Shown: piece after piece, positions 27,468-38,940 of the stretch
How positions within the stretch are numbered: the first letter of the stretch is position 1
Layout of the letters: each line of letters begins with the position of its first letter
From: Azospirillum brasilense
GTDB lineage: Bacteria; Pseudomonadota; Alphaproteobacteria; Azospirillales; Azospirillaceae
Direction: 5' to 3'
DNA: 60,569 nucleotides
Assembly: GCF_003349955.1 (NCBI RefSeq)
Contig: NZ_QLKQ01000046.1
Location: 1 to 60,569 of the forward strand
Notes under the pieces: model-generated
Databases searched by the model: none
Seen by the model: only the letters and a program-made list of their open reading frames with translations
Told to the model about the DNA's origin: nothing
Position numbers and translations under genes: made by a program

Positions 27468-27891
27468 GGCGGTCTCCTTGGGTCCTCTCGTCCCGGCGTG
27501 GGCGCACGCCGCCGTTCCGGCCCCCGCGAAGGGAGCGCGGCGCGCGAACCGAAAGGCCGTTGTTTTTGAGGACGGTGTGTTTTTGAGGAAGTTGTCTGGC
27601 AACGCCGGATCGACGTCACCGTGCGGGTCACGGACCGGGACTGCCGGGGCCGACGGGCCCCCGAGCCATCGCTGTGCCTTCACACGGATCTGTGGTGACC
27701 ATGCGCGTGCCTCCCTGTCGCCCGGTGTTCCTCCGGCCCCTGGCGCCCCGTTCGGGGCACCGCTTCGGTCGGCGGCACCGAGTTCGTTTTGATACAGTCA
27801 CTATGCCGGAATCGCGGGTCAGAGTTCAAGTCCGAGCATGGCTGAACCCTACCAATTCGGGAACTTTCCGTCGGAAATTCCGCCAAAAGTG
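27468..27891. other. Intergenic region upstream of dctP, no gene seen
   Basis: This 424-bp stretch separates the divergently placed dctP start from the parC terminator. Only short overlapping frames without coding character are present. It presumably holds the dctP promoter. A GTTCAAGTCC string near 27817 resembles a tRNA T-loop, but no cloverleaf can be formed around it. Confidence 0.6.
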
Positions 27892-27918
27892 AAACGGGGG
27901 GCCGAAAGCCCCCCGTTT
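27892..27918 (-). terminator. Terminator after parC
   Basis: AAACGGGGGG-CCGAAAG-CCCCCCGTTT is a perfect 10-bp stem 41 bp after the parC stop. On the minus strand the stem ends in GTTT and is followed by a short T-containing stretch, consistent with an intrinsic terminator. Confidence 0.75.
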
Positions 27919-27958
27919 GCGCGCAACGTTCGGTGGATGGGTCCGGGAAACGGCCGGC

Positions 27959-30229
<2,271 letters not shown>

Positions 30230-30247
30230 GGCGCGTGGATACCAAAT

Positions 30248-30973
30248 CTAGCGGCCACGCGCCACAATGTTCTCGTAACGTTCTCTTAATCGCAGCCTTG
30301 CGGGCGGCAGCGGGCCGTTGAGCAGGTGGCGCTCCAGGAAATGGCCGGTCAGGCGCAGCCCCTCCGCCACCGCCAGCGGCCCGCCGCCGCCCAGCCCGAT
30401 CAGGAATCCGGGCAGCGGCAGCAGCCGGTCGCGGTAGGGCTCCCCGGCCGACGCCGACACCGCGCGGCCGGTGCGCGGGCTGACATAGGCGAGATAGTCG
30501 TTCGCCCCGGTGACCGCGCAGCGGTCGAGGTCGAGCCCGAATCCGAGTTCGGCGAGCAGCCCGACCTCCCACCGCACGTGGGACTCGGCCCAGGCGTCGC
30601 CGCCCAGCAGCCCGAACAGCGCCAGCAGCCCGTCGAACAGCGCCGGGTGCGGCTGGTGTTCCGGCAGGGCGGCCTCGGCCAGCGCGCAGGCGGCGGTCAG
30701 GGTGGCGAGTCGCAACGGATCGTCGAGAAAGGCGGCGGAATAGCCCTGCACCACCTCCAGCGTCAGGTTGCCCAGATGCTCGGGCAGGCGCCCGCGCCAG
30801 CGCGCCGACACCAGCGTGCCGGGCTCCAGCGCCGCCCGGTTGCGGCTGGACCGCCCGCCCGTCACCATGCCGGCGTGCCGCCCATGGTCCCGAGTCAGCA
30901 GGGTGACGACCGCCGAGGTCTCACCATGCGGCCGCGCCGACAGCACGACGCCCTGATCGGACCATTCCATCAC
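30248..30973 (-). CDS. recO: DNA repair protein RecO
   Basis: A 241-residue protein. The N-terminal OB-fold starts MEWSDQGVVLSARPHGETSAVVTLLTRDHGRHAGMVTGG, and the helical domain has LAELGFGLDLDRCAVTG. The zinc cysteines of some RecO proteins are reduced to one here, as in other alphaproteobacteria. RecO helps RecR load RecA on SSB-coated DNA during RecF-pathway repair. The second codon is also Met; either start is possible. Confidence 0.92.
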   Translation of the reverse strand: MMEWSDQGVVLSARPHGETSAVVTLLTRDHGRHAGMVTGGRSSRNRAALEPGTLVSARWRGRLPEHLGNLTLEVVQGYSAAFLDDPLRLATLTAACALAEAALPEHQPHPALFDGLLALFGLLGGDAWAESHVRWEVGLLAELGFGLDLDRCAVTGANDYLAYVSPRTGRAVSASAGEPYRDRLLPLPGFLIGLGGGGPLAVAEGLRLTGHFLERHLLNGPLPPARLRLRERYENIVARGR

Positions 30974-31155
30974 ATGTCAGCCCTGGGAAAGGCGAAGGCC
31001 ATGCCGCCCCTCCGTTCGTGTGCCCCCGCATCCATATGCCGCGTCGGCAGGGGCACTGTCGCGCCAAATCGACTGTTCTTCAAAATAGTCAAAAAAATCC
31101 ATCGCCCGCCGAACAGCAGACGTCAAAATCAATAAAGGCAATTTTCCAAATACGC

Positions 31156-31413
31156 CTAAGATGAAGAATCCAAAAGCGCCGAAATACTGTTTATGTTGTA
31201 TGTTCTGTGCATGTCTATATCGTGGGCGCCTTCCGTACCCTTCACGGTCACGAAGACCTTGAAGGATGTCTCGTCCTCTGACTGAACCTTTATCGGCTCC
31301 ACCCTTACCGTCAACCGGCCCTGGTTGGAGCGCGGGGGCTGGGATAAGCCGAGAGGCACATCCGCATCGCCGCTGACATCGATCTCCATCGAACACTCCA
31401 TGGATCGCATCAC
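31156..31413 (-). CDS. Unrecognised small protein, partner of the upstream membrane protein
   Basis: An 85-residue acidic protein (or 81 from an internal Met at 31401), with a predicted beta-rich middle (GRLTVRVEPIKVQSEDETSFKVFVTVKG) and a hydrophilic tail. There is no signal or membrane segment. It follows the next gene upstream on the same strand by 18 bp, so the two are probably one transcript. Base composition is lower in GC than the neighbours. No family is recognised. Confidence 0.5.
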   Translation of the reverse strand: MMRSMECSMEIDVSGDADVPLGLSQPPRSNQGRLTVRVEPIKVQSEDETSFKVFVTVKGTEGAHDIDMHRTYNINSISALLDSSS

Positions 31414-31431
31414 AAGAAAAACAGACGATAC

Positions 31432-32427
31432 CTAGTCAACCCTTGCAGGGAAAGCAATAAGCCTTCTGTGGGAAGCCATGTGGCTTTTCGTCTGGCTAAG
31501 AACCGTATAAAGCACATCCGCGTAGGCACTCGCCAGCTCTGGACAATATCTTCTGTCAAATGCGCGGCTGCTCTCACAATCCACACAGACGAATCCCCAA
31601 TAGTCATCTTGAACATGACCTTGCAGAGACGGCTTATTTTCCGGGGTCGTTTCATACTTTATACCATCCCCGTATTGAAATCGGATTGGCACGGCAAGTG
31701 TGCTCTTGAAGGGCAGCTTCCATCCGACAACCTTGGAAAACCCCAGGAACGTACGGATCTCTGGCTCTCCGACGATTGAGAACGCCCCGTTGTGATACTT
31801 ATGGATTCGCCACTCCCGGATCAGATTGTTTCGAAGATAATATCGGCTACAACCATCCAATCCGTAAAATATGTTCTTCAAACTCGTAAATTCATGAAGG
31901 GACATGGGCCTCATCGCAACCGACCGTCGCTTTGATGACAGAATGTCCTCCTTGACAACCGCGACAAGAAATTTGTTGTCGTCGCCCTGCTTCTGCAGCT
32001 CTTTTATAGAAACTCGGCAGTGCTTTCCGGTGATCAGGGTAAAACAATTTGCGAGACTGCTTGCGATGTTGGAAAGAAGCTCATCAAGGCTTGGATCCTG
32101 CCCCAGATGAAGCTCCGCCACATAATCGCGGGCAATATGGCAGGCATAATGCAAATGAAGAACCGCTTGCGCGTAGCGATGAAGCTTCTGCTGCTCGCGA
32201 ACAATGATATAAAACAAGGACGCCAACAAAAGAGAGACAACGGAAACCGCATACACCACCCCGACCCAATCCTGCGGAAACCAAACCGGGGACACAAACA
32301 AGCTCAATATGGAGGCCAGTCCAGCGGCAACCGCGAACCAGGAGGAGGCATGATCAAAATTCTTCTTGGGGAGCTGCTCTCGGTAGGCAGCTCTTTTTGT
32401 ATTCGAATTTTCCATCCGGCAACCCAT
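31432..32427 (-). CDS. Membrane protein with two TM helices and a GAF-like C-terminal domain
   Basis: A 331-residue protein; a second Met four codons in could also be the start. Two hydrophobic helices (about 28-48 and 54-75) form a hairpin in the membrane. A helical stretch and a long cytoplasmic region follow, with the GAF-like ending DYWGFVCVDCESSRAFDRRYCPELASAYADVLYTVL. The middle holds VGWKLPFKSTLAVPIRF, also GAF-like. GAF domains bind small ligands, often nucleotides. GC content is clearly below that of the flanking genes, suggesting horizontal origin. Together with the small downstream gene it may be a sensor-effector pair; no known system is matched. Confidence 0.6.
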   Translation of the reverse strand: MGCRMENSNTKRAAYREQLPKKNFDHASSWFAVAAGLASILSLFVSPVWFPQDWVGVVYAVSVVSLLLASLFYIIVREQQKLHRYAQAVLHLHYACHIARDYVAELHLGQDPSLDELLSNIASSLANCFTLITGKHCRVSIKELQKQGDDNKFLVAVVKEDILSSKRRSVAMRPMSLHEFTSLKNIFYGLDGCSRYYLRNNLIREWRIHKYHNGAFSIVGEPEIRTFLGFSKVVGWKLPFKSTLAVPIRFQYGDGIKYETTPENKPSLQGHVQDDYWGFVCVDCESSRAFDRRYCPELASAYADVLYTVLSQTKSHMASHRRLIAFPARVD

Positions 32428-32761
32428 GAAAGCGCAGTTTTCTCAAAGATACGCAAACATACCAGAGCATTCACTTTTAAGCTCGACCAACAATCTAGTT
32501 CATGCACTTAGACAACGTCAATTATCGCTTTTGTTTGCACACCAACGCAGTGATCAGCCGAATCGGTCTCGCATTACTGGCGACGACTGGGAGTTCCTCG
32601 CGCTTCCGCCTTCCGGACCGGCCTTCCGGACTGGCCGAAAAATCGTGCGGCGCACGAGTGGCACGAGCTCGCACGCGACCGCTGTGGGGCAAGCGGACCG
32701 TTCATGCGCATTCAGCTTCATTTCTCATTCACCATTCGGGCACTATGTTGCGAGTCACAGG
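32428..32761. other. Divergent intergenic region, no gene seen
   Basis: This 334-bp region separates the GAF-like membrane protein gene from the PAS-GGDEF-EAL gene. The frame of the latter stays open across it but the translation has no conserved character. It probably holds both promoters. Composition changes here from AT-richer to the GC-rich host style. Confidence 0.5.
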
Positions 32762-35329
32762 ATGCGGGCACGCCGCGGCGGTGAGGGGGCATTGAGCAGC
32801 ACGATCGAGCGATATCTGCTGGCCGAGAAAGCCGGCTCCGAAGGCGTCTGGGACTGGGACCTTCGCAACGATACGATGTTCCTGTCTCCCCGCTTCAAGG
32901 AGTTTCTCGACCTGCCGCCGGGCGACGTCAATCGCCCGGAAGATTGGCTCGACCGCGTCCACCCTGAGGACATCGACTGGCTGTACGCCTCCTTCGAAGG
33001 CCAGATGGTCGGCGTCTCGCTGCCTTTCCAGATCGAACACCGCGTCCGCCGCGCCGGCACCGGCTTATCGTCGCCGGACGGCGGCTTGTCGCCGGACGAC
33101 GGCGAGTCCGGCTGGCGCTGGCTGGTCTGCCGCGGCATGGCGGTTCCCGACGAATCGGGCGATCCGGTCCGCCTCGTCGGGTCGGTCGCCGACATCACCG
33201 ACCGCAAGCACGCCGAACGCCAGCTGCGCCGGAGCGAGGAGCGCTACGCGCTCGCCGCCGCGGCCAGCAACGACGGGCTGTGGGATTGGGATCTCGAAAC
33301 CGGAACCGTCTATTACTCGCCGCGCTGGCTGTCGCTCCTCGGTCTGGAGGTGGGCAGCGTCGGCAGCAGTCCCGACGAATGGATGGAGCGCGTCCATCCC
33401 GACGATCGCCCGCCGCTGCGCGCGGCGCTGGACGCGCTGGGCGGCGACGACACCGTGTTCCAGATCGAATACCGCGTGCGCCACGCCGACGGCGGCACCC
33501 GCTGGATGGCCTGCCGCGGCATCGCCGTCCTGGGTGCCCAGGGCCGCCCGGTGCGGCTGGTCGGCAGCCAGGCCGACGTCACCGACCGCAAGACCGCCGA
33601 GCGGCGCCTGCTGCAGAGCGAGGAGCGCTACGCGCTGGCCGCCGCCGGCGCCAACGACGGGCTGTGGGACTGGCGGCTGGACACGGGCGAGGTCTACTAC
33701 TCCCCGCGCTGGGCGGCCATGCTCGGCTGCGCCGCGGAGAGCCTGTCCAACCGGATCGGCGAATGGTTCGACCGCGTGCACCCCGACGATCTGGCCGGGC
33801 TGCGCACCGCCATCGACCTGCACCTGAGCGGCGAGCGCGAGCATCTCCAGCATGTCTTCCGCATCAGCGCCGCCGACGGGGACGAGCTGTGGATGCTGGT
33901 CCGCGGGCTCGCCGTTCGCGACGGGTCGGGCCGGTCGGTGCGAATCGCCGGTTCGATGACCGACATCACCGCCCAGAAGCGGGCGGAGCAGCAGCTTCTG
34001 TTCGACGCCTTCCACGACGGCATGACCGGGCTGCCCAACCGGACCCTGCTGCTGGATCGCATCGGGCAGGCGCTGGACCGCAACCGGCGGGCCGGTGGCA
34101 AGGCCTTCGCCGTCATCTTCGTCGATCTCGACCGCTTCAAGTCGATCAACGACGCGCTGGGGTCCAGCGTCGGCGACCGTCTGCTGAAGACCATCGCGGA
34201 GCGGCTGGACGAGACCCGCCGCATGGGCGACACGCTGGCCCGCCTGTCGGCGGACGAATTCGCCGTTCTGCTGGACGGCATCGACGACGTGGGCGACGCC
34301 CTGTCCGCGGCGGAGCGCATGGGCGAGGCCGTCGCCCGTCCCCTGGCCCTGGACGGGCACGAACTCGTCCTGTCGGCCTCCATCGGCATCGCGCTCAGCG
34401 TTTCCGGCTACGACCGGGCGGAGGAGATGCTGCGCGACGCCAGCCTCGCCATGTACCGGGCCAAGTCGGGCGGGCGGGCGCGCATCGACGTGTTCGACAG
34501 CAACCTGCGCCGTCAGGCGATGGCCCAGATGCGCACGGAAACCGACCTGCGCACGGCGCTGGAGCAGAACCAGCTCGTCCTCTACTACCAGCCGATCGTC
34601 GCCCTGTCCTCCGGGCACATCGCCGGGTTCGAGGCGCTGATGCGCTGGAAGCACCCGCAGCGCGGGCTGGTCCCGCCGGGCGAGTTCATTCCGCTGGCCG
34701 AGGAATCGGGGCTGATCGTCCCGATGGGCCGCTGGGCGCTGCGCGAGGCGGCGCGCCAGCTCGGCCAGTGGCAGACCCGCTTCCCCCGCCCCGCCCCGCT
34801 GTTCATGAGCGTGAACGTCTCCTCCCGCCAGTTCAGCGACGACGACCTGATCGGGCTGGTCAGCGAGGTTCTCCAGGAAAGCGGGGTTCCGCCGTCGAGC
34901 CTGAAGCTGGAGATCACGGAAAGCCTGCTGATGAAGGACCCCGCCAAGTGCCGGGTGCTGATGCAGGGCATCCGCGACATGGACGTGCGCCTGTCCATCG
35001 ACGATTTCGGCACCGGCTATTCGTCGCTGTCCTACCTGCACAAGTTCCCGGCCGACACGCTGAAGATCGACCGCAGCTTCGTCCAGGCCATCTCGTCGGG
35101 CGAGGGCAACGCCGCCATCGTGCAGGTGATCGCCACCCTGGCCGCCATCCTGGGCATGGAGGCGGTGGCCGAAGGCGTGGAGACCGAGATGGAGTCGGAG
35201 TTCCTGCGCGACATCATGTGCAAGTACGCCCAGGGCTATCTCTATGCCCGCCCGGCCCCCGCCGACGCCATCGAGGCGCTGCTGCTCCGCGAGGCGGAGG
35301 AACCGCTGGTCCTGCCCAGCCTGGCGTAG
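32762..35329 (+). CDS. PAS-PAS-PAS-GGDEF-EAL cyclic-di-GMP signalling protein with degenerate GGDEF
   Basis: About 855 residues with no membrane segment. Three tandem PAS_3-type domains each hold a GxWDW(D/R)L start, a V(H)P(E/D)D motif and a DIT/DVT end. A GGDEF domain follows whose active-site loop is SADEF, with the RxxD inhibition site (RMGD) kept. The EAL domain is complete: FEALMRW, SVNVSSRQF, EITESLL, IDDFGTGYSSL, TLKIDRSF, AVAEGVET and YAQGY. It is therefore probably a phosphodiesterase with a non-catalytic GGDEF, controlled by PAS ligands. A TTG at 32792 with GAGGGGG just upstream is a strong alternative start. Confidence 0.88.
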   Translation: MRARRGGEGALSSTIERYLLAEKAGSEGVWDWDLRNDTMFLSPRFKEFLDLPPGDVNRPEDWLDRVHPEDIDWLYASFEGQMVGVSLPFQIEHRVRRAGTGLSSPDGGLSPDDGESGWRWLVCRGMAVPDESGDPVRLVGSVADITDRKHAERQLRRSEERYALAAAASNDGLWDWDLETGTVYYSPRWLSLLGLEVGSVGSSPDEWMERVHPDDRPPLRAALDALGGDDTVFQIEYRVRHADGGTRWMACRGIAVLGAQGRPVRLVGSQADVTDRKTAERRLLQSEERYALAAAGANDGLWDWRLDTGEVYYSPRWAAMLGCAAESLSNRIGEWFDRVHPDDLAGLRTAIDLHLSGEREHLQHVFRISAADGDELWMLVRGLAVRDGSGRSVRIAGSMTDITAQKRAEQQLLFDAFHDGMTGLPNRTLLLDRIGQALDRNRRAGGKAFAVIFVDLDRFKSINDALGSSVGDRLLKTIAERLDETRRMGDTLARLSADEFAVLLDGIDDVGDALSAAERMGEAVARPLALDGHELVLSASIGIALSVSGYDRAEEMLRDASLAMYRAKSGGRARIDVFDSNLRRQAMAQMRTETDLRTALEQNQLVLYYQPIVALSSGHIAGFEALMRWKHPQRGLVPPGEFIPLAEESGLIVPMGRWALREAARQLGQWQTRFPRPAPLFMSVNVSSRQFSDDDLIGLVSEVLQESGVPPSSLKLEITESLLMKDPAKCRVLMQGIRDMDVRLSIDDFGTGYSSLSYLHKFPADTLKIDRSFVQAISSGEGNAAIVQVIATLAAILGMEAVAEGVETEMESEFLRDIMCKYAQGYLYARPAPADAIEALLLREAEEPLVLPSLA

Positions 35330-35567
35330 AGGGGGATTGCCTGACAAGGCTTCGGCGCGGCGTTTGCTCCCGCGCCGCGAATCCCGTCCGCCCCGACATC
35401 CCCCTCAGGTTGATCGATCGCGAATTCATGAAAACCAATCGCTTGATTTCGCACGATTGAACCATCAAGAATTGCAATCTGCGGTGATGAAGAGGACCTT
35501 TCCTTCCGAACGCGTCCATGGGGTGCCGCATCACTCAGCCCAAGAATGGAAACAGCGGGAAAAAACA

Positions 35568-36161
35568 ATGGCCATGGGGAAATTTCGCGCGGCGTTTTTA
35601 GCAATAGGCACGATGCTTCTGCTCAATGCCTGCGCCAGCTCGCACATGCGTGATGCGCCGGAGCCCGTTGCGGCGACCAAGCCCGCGGAAAACGCCGCAA
35701 CGCTTGTCCTGATGCGGCCCTCGTTCTTTGGCGGCGCCATTCAGTCGTCGGTCTACGACATAACGACCGGGAATTCCGAATTCGTCGGCATCGTTTCCGC
35801 TGGAAAGAAGATCGCCTATGAAGCCCCCGCGGGCAAGCGACGCCTGATGGTTGTCGGTGAATCGGCCGATTTCATGGATGCCGATTTCGCGGCGGATCAA
35901 ATTTACTACGCCCGCGTCGTTCCACGGCTTGGAATGTGGAAAGCCCGTTTTTCCCTGGAGCCGGTTCCAGCCTCCTCGTCCGAGCTGGAGAGCGATTTGA
36001 AATCCTGCACTTGGGTGGAAAACACGCCAGCGTCGCATGATTGGGCGCGCGCCAACATGCAAAGCGTGGATGCGAAAAAGGCGGAGTATCTGGACGAATG
36101 GGAGAAAGGAACGGACAAGCCGTTCATCGCCCAGGACACCGGCCGGAAAGCGCATCCTTAG
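35568..36161 (+). CDS. Putative outer-membrane lipoprotein (DUF2846-like)
   Basis: A 197-residue protein with a lipoprotein signal (FRAAFLAIGTMLLLNACAS; lipobox LNAC, Cys at about residue 22). The mature part has a beta-sandwich pattern (VLMRPSFFGGAIQSSVYDI, KIAYEAPAGKRRLMVVGES and IYYARVVPRLG), which resembles DUF2846-type lipoproteins in layout. The function is unknown. It stands alone between intergenic regions of about 240 and 145 bp. Confidence 0.7.
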   Translation: MAMGKFRAAFLAIGTMLLLNACASSHMRDAPEPVAATKPAENAATLVLMRPSFFGGAIQSSVYDITTGNSEFVGIVSAGKKIAYEAPAGKRRLMVVGESADFMDADFAADQIYYARVVPRLGMWKARFSLEPVPASSSELESDLKSCTWVENTPASHDWARANMQSVDAKKAEYLDEWEKGTDKPFIAQDTGRKAHP

Positions 36162-36306
36162 AGGGGCCGCCGGAGCGCCCCGGCGGTACCCAGCGGCCGA
36201 TCCGGTCCACTGGGGCGCTTCCCCCATCCAACGGACACTTTCCCCGGCACCGCCCTTTGTGCGAGTGTCCGCGCTCTTTCACCGGGACAGATCAGGATTT
36301 TGCGTT

Positions 36307-36690
36307 ATGGCCGAGCGCGACTGCGGAGAATGCACGCTGTGCTGCAAGCTGATGGGCGTGCCCGAACTGAAGAAGCCGTCGGCCAAATGGTGCGTGTCCT
36401 GCGACCAGGGCAAGGGTTGCACCGTCTATGAGGAGCGCCCGCAGTCCTGCCGGAACTTCCAATGCTTCTGGCTGATGGATGAGGCTTTCCCCGACGAATT
36501 CCGGCCCGACCGCATCAACGCCCTGGCCGCCTTCAACGATGTGAAGGACAGCTGCGTCCTCCACGTCGATCCGGCCAAGCCGCGCGCCATGTCCAGCCCG
36601 AAGGTCAACGCGCTGATCGACGCGCTCCTCAAGAGCTACGCCAAGGTGTTCGTTCTGTCCGGCAAGGAAAGCGCGCTGATCCAGCGGTAG
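36307..36690 (+). CDS. YkgJ-family cysteine cluster protein
   Basis: A 127-residue cytoplasmic protein. Cysteines at the N-terminus (CGECTLCCKLMGVPELKKP), then WCVSCDQGKGCTVYEERPQSCRNFQCFWL, match the YkgJ-type zinc/iron-chelating cluster (CxxCxxCC, then CxxY, RPxxC). The metal and the role are not established. The start at 36307 was chosen because the family begins close to the first CxxC. Confidence 0.8.
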   Translation: MAERDCGECTLCCKLMGVPELKKPSAKWCVSCDQGKGCTVYEERPQSCRNFQCFWLMDEAFPDEFRPDRINALAAFNDVKDSCVLHVDPAKPRAMSSPKVNALIDALLKSYAKVFVLSGKESALIQR

Positions 36691-36708
36691 CCCAGCTTGA
36701 CCCCGTCA

Positions 36709-37050
36709 CTATCGGGTCTGCATCTGCATTTTCTTCTGCATCGAGTCGATGGACGGTAAACGGTAAGTATCCGGCTTCGCGTTCTTCAGCATGTCCTGAG
36801 TGCTGGGAGAAGTCTGTTCAAGGGTATTACCGCCCAGTTTTGCCGTCCCCGTTGGCGACGGAGCGTCAGACAATCCACGGCTCGTGATCCCTCTGCCGTG
36901 TACTCCGGGCGACTTTGTGGAGAAGAGGAGCCGGCAATCGGGCTGCGGTTCGCAGGTTTCGACGTTCAGGGCATCCGCAGCCTGCAAGCGCCCCTCTGGA
37001 AGCCAGAGCACGACGATGGCAGCCGAGGCAATGGTCAGGATTCTGGTCAT
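36709..37050 (-). CDS. Unrecognised small exported protein
   Basis: A 113-residue protein with an N-terminal signal (MTRILTIASAAIVVLWLPEGRLQAAD). The mature part is Ser/Thr/Pro-rich and hydrophilic, with two Cys (ETCEPQPDCRLLF) that may pair. Its ATG overlaps the upstream stop as ATGA, so it is coupled to the larger gene. No family is recognised. It converges on the YkgJ-family gene. Confidence 0.55.
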   Translation of the reverse strand: MTRILTIASAAIVVLWLPEGRLQAADALNVETCEPQPDCRLLFSTKSPGVHGRGITSRGLSDAPSPTGTAKLGGNTLEQTSPSTQDMLKNAKPDTYRLPSIDSMQKKMQMQTR

Positions 37051-38144
37051 GGGACACTCACATTCGAAGGGGTGCTTGGCTCCAGCGCGAAGGTGATCGC
37101 CCGGAACCCGAAGGCGATAGGACGCTGAAAGGACTGGCGCAGCAGAAATTCGGAACTGTCGGCACGGGCATTCTTCCCATGAACCAGGAAACCTCCGGGC
37201 GGAGCGTCGCCACCGTTGCGCGTACTGGCCTCACCACCGGTCTCCGCCGATCCGGGCGGGCTGGGGACATCGGATGCACGCACAAAAGCCACAGTGGAAT
37301 CTCCGGCGGCTTTGATCGCTCCCTCGCGCATCCGCCTGTGCTCGATTTCCCGCGTGAGAAACACACGGTTTATAAAGTGGATATTAAGCTTTGCAATGTA
37401 CTCGCCGTTACGGGTTGCCAGGACTCTCCGGTCAACTCCGTAAGCCAGTGCTCTGCGCACGAAAGCATCCGAGCATAGAAGTTGTGTCTTGGAATCGCTG
37501 CACCATTGGTCGAGCCGCACCACCGCCGCTGCCACTGGAACACCATAGGTTTCGGCAACGGGAATGCGAACCTCCTCCACCATGCTTTCCTCGCGTCCCG
37601 CACTGAGACCAGCAAAGGACAAATCCATGGAGCCGGTTGCTTGGTTGGAGCGCCGTATCGTTATTCCAGGAAACGCCGCTATGGTCAGTTGAATACGGTC
37701 ACCGGGAGCGGCGTTTGCGATTTCTGCACTGGTCTGCCGTCGGATCTTTCCATCATTGGTAACATCCGACGTTTCCGAAAATTGGAAGCGATTATTTTGT
37801 TCGCGCAGCAATTCGTTGCGCAGACTGAGATGTGCCACACGCAAGCCGCGCCCCAGCAACGGCATGTCCTCCGTTTCAGCAATCACCGCCCATACGTCGC
37901 CGACATTCACGTCCTCTTCCGGTGGGAACACGGGAATGATCCCGAGCTTGGCAATCCCATCATTCCAAGACTTCGCGAGGCTTTCAGTTTGGCTCTCCGG
38001 CAAAGGCGGGGCAAACGGCCGCACGGCTAGAACGATGTAGGTACCGGCCAGGACCGCTACGATCACCGCCAGAAGCGCCGGACCATGGCGCCGCCATCGA
38101 TCATACACGAAGGACCCAATCGGCATGACCCGTCCCCGCCACAC
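37047..38144 (-). CDS. Unrecognised membrane-anchored periplasmic protein
   Basis: A 365-residue protein (359 from an internal Met) with one membrane helix at about residues 24-42 and a large periplasmic part. That part contains two similar beta-rich stretches (VNVGDVWAVIAETEDMPLLGRGLRV and VEEVRIPVAETYGVPVAAAVVRL) and paired Cys (WCSDSKTQLLCSD). The repeated VWAVIAETEDMP / IPVAETYGVPVA pattern recalls SAF-like beta-clip domains of Flp pilus assembly proteins such as CpaB, but this is weak. GC content is below the neighbours. It is coupled to the small exported gene downstream. Confidence 0.6.
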   Translation of the reverse strand: MWRGRVMPIGSFVYDRWRRHGPALLAVIVAVLAGTYIVLAVRPFAPPLPESQTESLAKSWNDGIAKLGIIPVFPPEEDVNVGDVWAVIAETEDMPLLGRGLRVAHLSLRNELLREQNNRFQFSETSDVTNDGKIRRQTSAEIANAAPGDRIQLTIAAFPGITIRRSNQATGSMDLSFAGLSAGREESMVEEVRIPVAETYGVPVAAAVVRLDQWCSDSKTQLLCSDAFVRRALAYGVDRRVLATRNGEYIAKLNIHFINRVFLTREIEHRRMREGAIKAAGDSTVAFVRASDVPSPPGSAETGGEASTRNGGDAPPGGFLVHGKNARADSSEFLLRQSFQRPIAFGFRAITFALEPSTPSNVSVP

Positions 38145-38325
38145 TCATGCGAACGCATTAAAGCATATTACTCGCCCATAGAGAGCGAAATACATCTTAC
38201 GAGGCCGCTCACGTTGCACGCAACACGCATTTCTGATGACTTTCAGGAACGCTCATTGCCGCGTGGATCACGTTGAGGGAGCCCTAATTTGGTGTGCGCC
38301 TTGCCCGCTCCCTCTAATCCAGGCG

Positions 38326-38838
38326 TCATCCCCCACGGAAGTTGAGCAGGCTCGGCGCCTTGTCGATGATTTCCTCCAGGATCAGGGAGGCGGTCTCCAG
38401 ATCGCGCTCCAGATCCGCGCCGAGCTTGCCGGCGTAGTTGGGGCGCTTCAGCTTCTCGTGGGCGTCGTGCAGGCTGCGCAGCTCCGCCACGAAGATCTCG
38501 CGGGCGCCCATCGGCAGGATCGGGTTGGCCGACAGCACGAAGAAGAAGCGCATGCTGGCCCGCACCAGAAGGGCCAGCATCACCGTGTCCAGCCGTTCGA
38601 ACTGGTCGCGCAGATCGTCGGAGCGGGTGTCCACGAGGTTGCGCAGCCGCTGCTCGATCAGGATGACCAGCGCCTGGAACTCGCCCACCTTGTCGCGGAA
38701 TTCGCGGTAGGCGCCGAAGCTGTGCTTGCTCGCCTCGTGCTCGGCCAGCTGGGCGAGCTTCGACGCCTCCCGGCACTGGCGCTCCAGCGCGGACAGCAGT
38801 TCCTTGACCTCGGCGCGGGTGTATTGGCGCTTGCTCAT
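38326..38838 (-). CDS. Conserved helical protein of unknown function
   Basis: A 170-residue protein that is helical throughout (VKELLSALERQCREASKLAQLAEHEASKHSFGAYREFRDKVGEF), with one more hydrophobic helix near the middle (VMLALLVRASMRFFFVLSANP). The strong host-like codon use and the clear start (MSKRQYTRAEVKELL) support a real gene. No family is recognised. It is the last gene before the efflux operon on the same strand. Confidence 0.7.
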   Translation of the reverse strand: MSKRQYTRAEVKELLSALERQCREASKLAQLAEHEASKHSFGAYREFRDKVGEFQALVILIEQRLRNLVDTRSDDLRDQFERLDTVMLALLVRASMRFFFVLSANPILPMGAREIFVAELRSLHDAHEKLKRPNYAGKLGADLERDLETASLILEEIIDKAPSLLNFRGG

Positions 38839-38940
38839 GACGGCGGATAAGACCCTTCGACGCGACGGCCTGCCCTATAGCACGAAGACAGGCGTCGGTC
38901 ACCGGGACGCTTCACCGGCGCGACGACGGTGTCACCGCGA

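Noticed and set aside
27810..27835. tRNA-like string (GTTCAAGTCC)
   Set aside because: No acceptor stem or anticodon arm can be formed around it.
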